64,000 bases of DNA, from the NCBI RefSeq assembly GCF_029227915.1, contig NC_079883.1:21204001-21268000 (forward strand), given 5' to 3'. A program made the position numbers and the translations under genes. This DNA is from Hydractinia symbiolongicarpus (taxonomy: Eukaryota; Cnidaria; Hydrozoa; Anthoathecata; Hydractiniidae). The notes beneath the pieces are model-generated. The model saw only the letters and a list, made by a program, of their open reading frames with translations, was not told the DNA's origin and searched no databases. Positions 55,055 to 64,000 of the stretch are shown one piece after another (the first letter of the stretch is position 1; every line of letters begins with the position of its first letter).

Positions 55055-56643
55055 TTAGATGCAACATTTCGACGCCACATCGTAATGACTTCCATGTGCA
55101 CATGGTCGACAGATATTACCATTATTGATGCACTGGCAATACGCTTCGTTAGTGTTCGGGTTGTTGGTTATCTCATAGTTGGTGCATGAACCTGCAGGAC
55201 ATACATTTGTTGGAATATCGCCTAAATATATTGAAAATATTATGATATATACATAATTAAATTTAAGGAACTAATTTAGATATTAAAGGGTCTTGTCACT
55301 GTCGTGTTACTCCTCATTATATTGCTCACTTTATCAATTCTTGTCAATTAATAATGTCCGCTGAAAAATGCGCAAAATTCCAAAAAAGTCAAAAAACTCT
55401 TAGCTATGTCATGATCAAACTCAGCATGATTCTGTTGGCCTCTGTGACAACTTCTTGCCGGACCAATCTTAACTTTTAACCACTTCTTGCCCACAGTGAA
55501 TTTTGATTTTAAAAAAATAGACCTCGCCAACATATTGAGCACTATGTGCACTATTTCTTAATTACTTGTTCATAAAATTGCGCCTAACCAGAGAAAGTTA
55601 AGATTGACATACGTAAAATGAAAACAGCAATTAAGAAAAACCAAAGGAAACTGTCGTTTGCATAGGATATGTACGACAGAAATCTGAAAGTTTCATTGGT
55701 CAAAATAATGAAGTTACTTACATGGATTCGAAGCTTTTGGTTGCGGCGATGGACAGCTACCGAGGTAACCGACTAGAAATAAAGTTTAGGCTAATATTAT
55801 ATTTATATCTATATCAAAAAATTCATATTAAAAAATATTTAATGTGTAAACATTTAGCCACTACGAAGGTAAGAAAACGTATTCAATCAGCCTCGTTCGA
55901 AGGCCTATTCACCTTTCAAAGGTATGCTGCTTGCGAAATAGTACTGGCCGGAAAAAAAAGTATTAAGCCTAATTATACACGATAGCATATGTGGTTAAAA
56001 AAGTAAATTTAACCTTCTCCGTAGCATGCATCACATCGTTCTGAGTAATGTAAATTGTTAGGACATGGCATGCATATAAAACCAGCTTGATCACACCTTA
56101 TGTACCAATGTTGGAATATTGGATGCTGTTTAATTTTGTTAGCGTTAATTGGAAGGCTACAGAAAAACTGTGTGAAAATATCCCCAGCTTTTTCACCTAA
56201 ATAAGTATTGATAAAACATTAGTTTAGTCTAATTGCCAGGAAAGCTTTTACAAATGCCGTTAAGCTTCACCACAATGACAAGAGTCATGGAAAATCGAAT
56301 ACAGTTTCTTAGGACATTAGTAATTTTTTAGTATAGACAAACAAGCATAATTACGTACATGGAATTATTCCCGCTGATGTAGGTTGGGTTGAATAGTCAG
56401 TGAAGACACCTGAAAAACGAAAACATGTTCTAAAATTTTTAACTGTAACCTCGCAGCTGTAGCCATTAGCTGTATAATACAAAATATTTACACGTCTGTT
56501 GAAGACTTTATTGGAGTTTGCTAATCGCAATGAGAGACGATTCTGACTATAATTGATAAATCTTCAAATAATCACGAAAAAAGAAACATACCATTAATTA
56601 AAGCAGTTCCACAGCACAGAATTAAAAATGTATTTAGCAACAT
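55055..56643 (-). CDS. Secreted protein with two peritrophin-like cysteine domains (5 exons)
   Basis: Five minus-strand exons: 56643-56592, 56409-56359, 56196-56014, 55772-55722 and 55221-55055, all with GT/AG borders and all four introns in phase 1. Total 504 bases, 167 residues plus TAA. Exon 1 encodes a signal peptide (MLLNTFLILCCGTALIN). Exons 2 and 4 are both 51 bases and encode Ser/Pro/Thr-rich linkers ending in Pro. Exons 3 and 5 each encode a cysteine domain starting at the split Cys codon, with C(x)n-YIRCDQAGFICMPCPNNLHYSERC and YCQCINNGNICRPCAHGSHY as matching halves. The pattern Y-x-x-C, then C-x-P-C-x-x-G/N-x-x-Y-x(4)-C, resembles type-2 chitin-binding (CBM14, peritrophin-A) domains. 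A role in chitinous perisarc or mucus is plausible but inferred. A TATA-like site lies upstream. Confidence 0.8.
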
Positions 56644-56750
56644 TTTGTGTTTGTCGAGTAATAATCTAAATACTGTTTCTTGCTCCAAGTTGTTGAAAAT
56701 CTTCTTGTTATTGAGTTATTGAGCTTGTTTTGAAAATTAATGCAACGTCT

Positions 56751-56758
56751 TATAAAAG
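56751..56758 (-). promoter_or_regulatory. TATA-like box of the chitin-binding-type gene
   Basis: The minus strand reads CTTTTATAAGACG across 56748-56760, about 110 bases upstream of the ATG at 56643. The word is nearly symmetric, so direction is set by the gene. Confidence 0.45.
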
Positions 56759-57779
56759 TGCTGATAACGTTATATAATTTCTTTCAAATACAATAAGATG
56801 AATTTCGGATTTGAAAAGTTTCACATAATTCTGCAATTTGAAGAACAGTAGGTTAAGAAATGACGCGCTGATTGCACCATAAGATTAAATTTCTAAATCG
56901 TGACATATACTTTGGGTAACAATGTAGCTAATTAACTAATCATAGATTTAATTGCCATATTTACGCATGCATTTCAAAGAAAGCGTGTGGTTTGTTACGT
57001 GCCGAAAAGTTGTTGTTGTTGTTGTTTTGATGATACTCTGTAATTCAAAACATTTGGGGTTATTATGTAGAACACAACAAAGCAGGCTTGAGTTGCATCC
57101 GACTCGAGATATAAATAGTTTGCGCTCGTTCTTTAATTGTGTCCAAATTAATTTGAAGAGAGACGAGGCTAGGAATCTTCCTGTTTTTTTTCAAATTAAA
57201 ACTTTAAAATTGATTCAAGGTAAACTGTATATTAGGACTTGGAAAATTATAACTACTTTTTTGTCCTTCTTTATACTCCAAGAAATTGGAATTTTTAGTG
57301 TCATTTTGCTAATGCTACGGATCCTTAATGTTAGTTTTCTTCAGTCTTCTTTTTGGCTTGTTGTAGTCCCAGTCCTTAAAATTAAAAACACCTTGCTATC
57401 TTATAGAGCGCACTTTTACATGCAATTTTGTAAGTAAAGCTTCTTTGACACGAATTTTATCACCTATTTTTTAAACCCCTAAACTCCAGCAGCTAAAACA
57501 ATTCTAACATCTATGCCTTCTTCCATGAATTTGGACCCCCAAGCGGCTAGTCTTTATTTCTAGCAGCTAAAACTATTCTAACTTTTTATGCCTTCTTTCA
57601 TAAATCGAGGAATGAGGCTAGACAATCCAAACTGAGTTAACGTATCTTCAAGAGCCATTACTCTGCTAGCTACCAAGCTATTAAAGTCTGTTGCTATTTG
57701 GTTTGTCATCTAGCTACTCTTTTTAAAATATTACAGGGCGCTCACTGTCTAAATTAAAAAGGGGTGCTAAACCGATCGA

Positions 57780-57930
57780 ATAGATTTATCCAATAAATTT
57801 TTATCGAATGAATTTTTATCAAATGAATTTTTATGGACTGAATTTTTATCGAATGAAATTTAACCGAATCGAGTGAGTTTATCACAAATCGAATGAGTTT
57901 ATCGCATAATCAAATGAGTTTATCGCATTA
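57780..57930. repeat. Degenerate TTTATCGAATGAA array
   Basis: About eight units of TTTTTATC(G/A)AATGAA, drifting into GAGTTTATCGCA, with spacing 16-24 bp. Confidence 0.8.
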
Positions 57931-58059
57931 TCACAAGAGCTGACAAGAAAAAAGAACTGTGGGTTTTTATTTTGCTGGAATCCTCAACTTATTTGTTTAA
58001 AAAATAAGAGTGAAATTCTTTGTGAAAAAAATTATTGACAACCTTCTTAAAATTAAAAA

Positions 58060-58270
58060 CACTTTGCTGTAGGCAACACCTTTATAGGTTGCACTTTTAC
58101 ATGCAATACCTTCGTAAAAAAAACTTTTATATGCTACAATTTGCATGCAAAATTTTGATAAGCAACCCCTTTTTAAAATAACGCTTTTCGAAGGAACACT
58201 TTTCAAAGCTACGCTATTATAAGCAACACATTATATAGACAACCCCATGTAAACTAATTTTTATAAGCAA
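58060..58270. repeat. Degenerate TTTTATAAGCAAC array
   Basis: GCAACACC / GCAATACC / GCAACCCC phrases alternate with CTTTTATA / CTTTTACA at 20-35 bp intervals. The minus-strand frame here (GIACKSATYKGVAY) is a by-product. Confidence 0.5.
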
Positions 58271-58868
58271 CTCATATCAGTAACTTAAAACATATGCTTT
58301 AGTCGCAACATTGAGGCAAGTTCAAAATATCGTTCAAAAAACATTGTGTAGCACTTTCTAGAAATAATCAGCGAAAGCTTAGGCAATATATATTTTCATG
58401 CGAAAGTCTAAACTTTCTAGACGTTGCAAGGCATCTTACGTGCACATGTTTGCCTGCCAAAAATCAATATTTTAATCCTAAAAACAGTCCTTCCAAACCT
58501 CATTGAAAAAAGAGTACAAGGAAAAGGACTGTGCGCTTTTATTTCGCTATACATTACAACTTATGTGTTATTCCACTAATTTTGCGATAGTAAAAAAATA
58601 AACAGTTTCTCTCATTTTATATAAATGCACTGTTATGTCTCTGTACCTCTGTTAGGGATGCCAATCTATATTCGATCTCTTTTATCTCGTAGCTTTGGAA
58701 CGTTTAAGGCGATAGATACAAGAAACTTTCACCAATATTTCTACCACAGTGATAGGAAGTTTCCGCCAATAGAGTTGGTAATTTCTATTAGGTATTGTCT
58801 GACTTTTTGCTGCAACTTATTGACTGAATTAACTTTTAGAACTTCCAACATTTAAAGTACTACCATCT

Positions 58869-59654
58869 TTAAAGTACTACCATCTTTAAATCCTTGGTAA
58901 CAAACAACAGCAATTCAGCCTTTATCTCCCTTCTCACGTCAGCATATCTGTCTACTTTCAAAAACGACAGGGCAGTCGTTAAATCTGTCGTGTGAAGTTT
59001 AGCCAAAGTTTTATCAAGTTTTTTCATCATCTTCTGTTGTTTATTATTATCTAAATTTGTCAAGACATTTGTTAATGCTTGGATATTTGCATTACTAGTG
59101 CTGTTGTTCTTGTTGCTTTTATCACTTTGCGCATGATTTCTCTGCACTGGTACGCGTGACATGAAGATATGATTCGCTGCTTCGATTTCTTCGCCAGGAA
59201 TGTCTTGGTTTTCAGTGTATGTCTTTATAGGCAATCCTTTATCATCGACTAATATGGCAACGGCGACAACATCCCGTCCACGAAGTCCAGGAATAGTTTC
59301 TTTTCTCTTATTTGTTTTATCTGGTTTATCTAGATTGGAGTCAACGCTAAATTTTCGAGTGAACTTATCGATGGTTGGCGACTCGGGAATACGTGTTTTC
59401 GATGAGGCATCGCAAGTTGGAATTCCATTTACTAAGCTCAGTTTACGAGCAATTGATGATTTTCGTTCCAAAGATGGAACATCCAGTTCACTGCTTGAAC
59501 GTCGAAAGAAACTCTTTTTTCGTGCATCCTGTACTTGGATGTTATCCGATCGGGCTATTTCGGAACATATACAAACGATATCTTCGGGTGAAAAATCTTT
59601 ACACGGCATGTTGTTGTTTTCCGAGTTACTTGATCTGCTTCTAAACAAAAACAT
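58869..59654 (-). CDS. 261-residue protein with repeated basophilic phospho-motifs
   Basis: A single-exon frame from ATG at 59654 (the open frame extends two codons further without a start) to TAA. I do not recognise the family. Residues 1-20 hold Ser/Asn-rich sequence. Between 45 and 103 there are five R-x-x-S sites: RKKS48, RRSS54, RKSS67, RKLS73 and RKFS103, typical of substrates of AGC or CaM kinases. A compact block follows (127-169, GRDVVAVAILVDDKGLPIKT), then an Asn/Ser linker (175-190) and a helical C-terminus (191-256). There is no signal peptide or membrane segment, so it is probably cytosolic or nuclear. The motif clustering and the absence of stops argue that it is real. Further 5' coding exons are possible. 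Confidence 0.7.
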   Translation of the reverse strand: MFLFRSRSSNSENNNMPCKDFSPEDIVCICSEIARSDNIQVQDARKKSFFRRSSSELDVPSLERKSSIARKLSLVNGIPTCDASSKTRIPESPTIDKFTRKFSVDSNLDKPDKTNKRKETIPGLRGRDVVAVAILVDDKGLPIKTYTENQDIPGEEIEAANHIFMSRVPVQRNHAQSDKSNKNNSTSNANIQALTNVLTNLDNNKQQKMMKKLDKTLAKLHTTDLTTALSFLKVDRYADVRREIKAELLLFVTKDLKMVVL

Positions 59655-60933
59655 CCTGTTTTTATAAAACAAAGTAGTGTAAGCTGTTATTGTCTTGGCG
59701 AATGAAAAAGTTGTTTAAAAGTTTTTTAGACTAATTATAAAGACGTTTGTAAAAAATTGGAGAGGGAGACGATTTTGATCGAGTGTGACGCGAGGCGTTT
59801 AAGCATATTGCGCGGTGATATGAAATGAGAGAATACCCTTTTAAAATTTTCGATCAGTGGAAAGTTGAGTTTTCGTACCCGCGCATCCTTTAACGATGAC
59901 TTTAATATATTTTCTTATTGTAAAGTATGAAATAAATTAATCTGGTTAAAAGTATGCGCTACGGTGGAGAACTCTTTGCCGTGCAACAACCAATATCAGT
60001 TTAGAAATATTTTGAATATTTTGTTGTAAAAGAAACCCAGTGGTAAAAACATTTTCAATTCTCTTTTGTCTCGATTTTTTTAATATTTTTAGCCACACTA
60101 CCTCGTTCCCAGAGCTATCAAAGTTTTGTGATTTATTAAATTGTAATGAGAAAGAGAACAATATTGTTATACGTCGGAAACTGACCGTAATATTTTAGTT
60201 AAACGTCTTCTCTTTATGAATCCTCTCTGCAATAAATAGCCTCCACCTAGAGCTCTCTTTTTAAACACCACCCATATCTTATGGAAAACTTTACCAATAG
60301 AAAAAAAATTTTGACTTCTTTGGCTCCTTCAATTAAAAAAAAACTTAACTGACAAAAAGCTGGATTACGCCTACCTTAGAGGGAAAGAAGTTTTACAGAA
60401 GGAACTTTTGTGCTTCAGCTTGCGGGAAAAAGTTTTCGCTGTGTTACGAAAGCAAAAGTAATTATTTTCACTGTGTTAGAAAGCAGAAGTAATTATAATT
60501 ATTTTTTTGGAGGGGAGGGGTGTGTGTGTGTGTGAGCAGTTCTCCAAAGTCTTTTGCGGGAAAATAACTTTGATAGATTTGAAATTATTATTCTATTTGG
60601 TTATTTGTACTTTGACAACTATGTTTACAGTCATAAGTCCAATACGCGATTTCTTTTTTATCTGGTTACGACCAGTTTTTATTAATTTTCTCAGAGATCA
60701 TGTCTAATTAAAACATTTTATGGTTGCAGTTGGACGAACCCCATCATTGCGGAAAAAAACTTTTGCAGATCACAATTGACCTTAATCTTTTAATGATATA
60801 GAATTTTATGAATTTGCCAAAAACCGCAAAAGTTTCTTCTAATACCTTCCTAACTTAATGTAGCTATAACTATATAATACAGGGTTACAATAAACACATT
60901 GGGAATGCAAAAAATTGATACAACCTCAAATAT

Positions 60934-60988
60934 ACGCCTTCCTCGAATTAACGCCTCCCTCGAATTAACGCCTCCTTCGAATCAACGC
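60934..60988. repeat. 17-bp tandem repeat
   Basis: Three full units of ACGCCTCCCTCGAATTA (60934-60950, 60951-60967, 60968-60984, one or two differences) and the start of a fourth. Confidence 0.85.
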
Positions 60989-61462
60989 CTTTCTAGTGGA
61001 TTCTTTTTCACATCTTCATAAATATGACAGAAAAACATAACATTTGTTGGTGAAATTGGTATTTCGCCGGACAGTGCAACGCATGTAATACAGAATCCAG
61101 TTAGAAACTGCGTTTTTGACTCGTAAAATGTAGTTTTGAAAAAGAAATATCGAAAATATACGAATTATTATCCTAAATTCTAATTCAAGAAGTCAAACAA
61201 ACAGCTTACTTTGTATTGCTTAAACATATGTTTTTTGCGAGAACAAATATTTTTCTAAGTCTAACTTTTAACGAAATATTAGACCTTACTACACTTTTTT
61301 ATAAAAACTAGGATATTAGTGTTCTTATTTTTTCACTTGTTTAGCTTAAGATTGTTCTTATTTTGTTCTCATATTTTCAGCATTTTTTATTTAATTTTAC
61401 GTTACAATAATTTGCGGCCAAATTAACTCAAGCACAAATTTCGCGAAATTACAACAATTGAT

Positions 61463-61693
61463 TCACAATGTTTGTCTTAAAAGATGTATTTTAAAAATAT
61501 CAGTAAAATTACAGCGTTGTTGATATTTTTGCGTGGATTGTTCCATGATGAGGACATCGCAGAAACTTGGTGTTTGCCTGTACCACGCATCTGCAACAGT
61601 AAAAGGTTTCCCGACTTGACAACTGCAGAATTTTAGCACGGTGATAATGTTTGACCACTTCAAGAATAAGGCAGAAAACACAACCATTTGCAC
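61463..61693 (-). other. Possible coding exon, cysteine-bearing
   Basis: On the minus strand an open stretch encodes FCSCQVGKPFTVADAWYRQT, then PSFCDVLIMEQSTQKYQQRC, and ends at TAA 61463. Two acceptor-like sites lie in or before it (TTCTGCAG near 61624; TTTTACTGTTGCAG near 61592). The C-x-C start and FC-D spacing faintly recall netrin-like domains. No neighbouring exon was found. Confidence 0.2.
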
Positions 61694-62417
61694 AAATATT
61701 ACGTTTGGTATCTACGAATATATTTACAGTGTTTTTTCTTGTTTTAATGTTTGTTTCCTTAAAAACATATCATGCATTATGTGATAGTACAATTTCACTA
61801 TATCACTAAATATAAAAACAAAATGTCTTTAGGCCAGCCGTACGATTTCTCGTTTATTTAAGGTTTTGCTTGAATTGAATTTTGAAAAATTCCAGCTAGC
61901 TACATTGAAAAGCCAGATGAAAAAAATTGATAAATATCCATATTGCGATTTCGCTTAGAATTTCGATTTTGTTTTTTAGCTAAAGTGTGATTTCAATATG
62001 CATTAAATTTTGATTAGTCTCACACGTGCTATTTATAGAATCTTTCTGTTACATGGACACAACCATTGTGTAACCTTGGAAGACGAATATTCTTTCCTTC
62101 AGTGTACGAAGTGTTGGCTTCAATTTTTTTTTCGGTGACATATCTTCCCTAGAGATGAACCTTTTTTTGGATTATAGGATTAATCCTATCCTTTCATAAT
62201 GACAATTTTTGTCTACTATTATTAATTACTTCTGCAAGATCGATCACATTTTTAAACGCCCCCTTTATCAAAATTAAGCGTTAAAAATTCTAATTGTAGG
62301 TCTTTTCAAGTTGAGCTGTAGAAGCACCCTGTGGGAGTTTTTTAAAAAACTTTACCGCCCATGGGTGTGACTTGTTGAAGAAATATAAAATTAAGAGAAA
62401 TATAGGAGTGTTTTTTT

Positions 62418-62440
62418 TGTTGTTGTTGTTGTTGTTGTTG
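62418..62440. repeat. (GTT)n microsatellite
   Basis: About seven GTT units. Confidence 0.85.
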
Positions 62441-62645
62441 GTCTTGTTGTTTTATATGAACAAGAACATGTCTAAATTTTAGCTGAGACTAAATGTCCTT
62501 GATTTTTTGCGTTTACTTAGCCTCGAATATTCTTATTTGTGTTTTTCCGATAAATTTGCGAAAAAAGGTGTTTTAATAGTGACGAACATATATAGGATGA
62601 AAAAAATAACTGGTGATTAAGTTGTCTCATTGTAAAACCCACGTA

Positions 62646-62768
62646 TCTCTTTAATAATAGCCGTGTTTTGTCTGTCTGTCCGCGAAAGCTGCGTCCTGTT
62701 ACGGACACAAGAAATGCGATATATAAAGGACGGGCGACCCCATGGAATCTTCCACGGTTAACGACTAG
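62646..62768 (+). mobile_element. Short Helitron-like element (first of a pair)
   Basis: Starts TCTCTTTAATAATAGCC after A at 62645, carries GTCTGTCTGTCCGCG and ends with a decayed hairpin (CCATGGAATCTTCCACGG) then TTAACGACTAG, followed by T. Confidence 0.65.
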
Positions 62769-62878
62769 TCTATATTATAATGCCCGTATACGTCTGTCCG
62801 TCCGTCTGTCTGTCACGCAAAATGGTAGCTTAGCTGCGACGGGCGAACCCGTGGATTTTTCCACGGGCTAACGACTAT
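62769..62878 (+). mobile_element. Short Helitron-like element (second of a pair)
   Basis: Begins TCTATATTATAATGCCCG directly at the CTAG border of the first, has GTCTGTCTGTCACGC, and ends with the intact hairpin CCCGTGGATTTTTCCACGGG and CTAACGACTAT, where CTAT replaces the usual CTAG. Confidence 0.65.
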
Positions 62879-64000
62879 TAATAGTAAAAAATTAAAAAAA
62901 GATGATCTTATTTTTACGTTTTAAATTATCAGATTGAGAATTTTAAATCCTTTAGCCCTATTTCTGTTTTTAACATTAAAAGAAGGAACTTTTTCTCAAC
63001 ATAGAAAGTACTAGTGCTATTAAAAAATTCATTAAAAATAACTAGTGAAGAATACAACTGGTTGGAATGAAGTGTTTGGAAGATGACATTCATTTATTTA
63101 TTAAAATATTTCTAAAACATTACCAAGGACTGTGCGATTTCCTAAGCCCAACTATCTTTTGACGATGGGCATATAATATAGCTAATTGTTGACATGTTAA
63201 CACAGACAGAAAATAAAACTATAGCCAGAGCAAATTCGATGTCAGAAATTTCTTGCCTTGAGGTTGCTTTGTCACGAAGTATTTCAACAAAAGCATTGCA
63301 ACACATTCCCCAGAGGTTGTCAAAAGCACGAGTTGATAAGTTCTCGTGTTACTATGAGTAGAGTCATGTAGTGAGAAAAAATTTATAAATAAGAACATCT
63401 AACCTGATTTTTTGTTAATTTCACCTGTACCCTAAGAAGTTCAGGGACGAACAAAAATATGCTGAGTATTAGGAGAAAAAAATTGAAAAATAGTAATAAG
63501 ATTATAAGCAATTAGTAAATTAAATCGAACCAACCTTTTTTCTATAAACCTTTCTCTTGAAATAAATATAATCTTTCACTTATTTTATAACACCATTCAT
63601 ATCACGTGGTTATAATAATAATGTTCTTCAATATAACTGTATTGAGTATAAATAATTAAAACTGTGGGATTAACAAGAAAACATCTGTTAGCTAACAAAA
63701 AATTATAAAAACTAAAAAAAAAAATCTATTCGAAGAGAGATTAATATTTGCAATACATTTAATGACATTCCTGTACTGTGAATAACATCTATGACTTTCC
63801 GTATCCCATTTATTAGCTGTTTTGGCAACTGGAAAGTCTTTATCATTTAATATCCCTTGAATCTCTTTAATTCCTGATCTCCTTATCACAACGTCCATAA
63901 CACTCACCAACCTTGCGCACTAATCTCCTGCGTCTATGTATGTTATCATTTACCTGATGGACATGTGATATATGAAATCATATTTTGTAAACACTCCCTC
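62879..64000. other. Window end; one possible exon
   Basis: No gene can be named. The frame at 63692-63910 (minus, starting at TTG; MDVVIRRSGIKEIQGILN then KDFPVAKTANKWDTESHRCY) looks like ordinary protein and could be an exon of a gene lying to the right. No certain splice site was found. Confidence 0.3.

Larger units (their letters stand above)
56760..58868. other. Gap with decayed tandem repeats
   Basis: The frame at 56952-57437 is open but starts at TTG and has no recognisable domain. Two degenerate arrays are listed separately. CTAAAAC(A/T)ATTCTAAC occurs twice near 57500-57590. Confidence 0.4.
59655..62645. other. Gene-poor stretch
   Basis: Contains a CCTCGTTCCCAG repeat relic near 60102, the 17-bp array at 60934-60988, a (TG)n run near 60519-60532, a (GTT)n run at about 62418-62440 and a possible exon near 61500-61690. 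Otherwise nothing seen. Confidence 0.4.

Noticed and set aside
56952-57437. 161-codon + strand frame with hydrophobic stretches
   Set aside because: Begins at TTG, runs through a (GTT)n Val run and has no domain or supporting promoter; chance in T-rich DNA is likely.
40982-61693. One NTR-domain gene joining the cysteine-bearing pieces at 41 kb and 61.6 kb
   Set aside because: The pieces are 20 kb apart with at least three intact minus-strand genes between them, and the likeness of each to netrin-like domains is weak.
1-64000. Bacterial-type defence system, CRISPR array or operon
   Set aside because: Intron-bearing genes, SINE/Helitron content and gene spacing mark an animal nuclear genome; the tandem arrays have no spacer-like unique segments.

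Overview
The window looks like a piece of a cnidarian nuclear genome, most probably a medusozoan such as a hydrozoan. Reasons: it is strongly AT-rich; two seven-transmembrane receptor genes have intronless coding regions; one small secreted gene carries two peritrophin-like (chitin-binding) cysteine domains split by phase-1 introns; and it is crowded with decayed transposons of kinds common in cnidarians (Helitron-like, pogo-like, hAT-like, a non-LTR retrotransposon, a tRNA-derived SINE). The species cannot be told from the sequence alone. No rRNA, true tRNA, CRISPR array or bacterial operon was seen.

Layout. 0-2.1 kb: broken multicopy, transposon-derived gene on the minus strand, with a cluster of GTAAC...GTTAC palindromes upstream of it (2.2-3.3 kb). 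4.4-6.2 kb: short tandem repeats and a retroelement gag-like relic. 6.4-10.2 kb: three-layer transposon nest (Helitron-like element split by a non-LTR retrotransposon, itself split by a hAT-like element). 10.2-18 kb: gene-poor. 18.2-19.3 kb: divergent rhodopsin-like receptor. 20-23 kb: dispersed repeats, a complete small Helitron-like element and a 13-bp minisatellite. 23.8-25.2 kb: transmembrane LRR-EGF protein. 26-30.7 kb: SINE copies, two long Helitron-like elements and a pogo-like MITE. 32.4-33.6 kb: 401-residue orphan protein with a TATA promoter. 34-44 kb: gene-poor, with Helitron-like elements, a perfect 46-bp palindrome and a CCAAT/TATA tandem array. 44.5-47.7 kb: three-exon gene for a 675-residue secreted protein. 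49-52 kb: foldback elements, a decayed integrase-core gene and a 21-bp minisatellite. 52.6-53.8 kb: neuropeptide-receptor-like GPCR. 55.1-56.6 kb: five-exon chitin-binding-type gene. 58.9-59.7 kb: serine-rich protein with repeated basophilic phosphorylation motifs. 62.6-62.9 kb: two small Helitron-like elements head to tail.

Working genes. Seven loci look intact: two GPCRs, the LRR-EGF membrane protein, the 401-aa orphan, the 675-aa secreted protein, the 167-aa cysteine-rich secreted protein and the 261-aa phospho-motif protein. Three of the seven enter the secretory pathway by a signal peptide and two are receptors, so surface and extracellular functions dominate. Nothing shows that they act in one pathway, and each appears to be an independent transcription unit. 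Exon structures of the two multi-exon genes were derived by hand from GT/AG sites and reading-frame closure. Everything else is mobile DNA, its debris, or sequence in which I see nothing.
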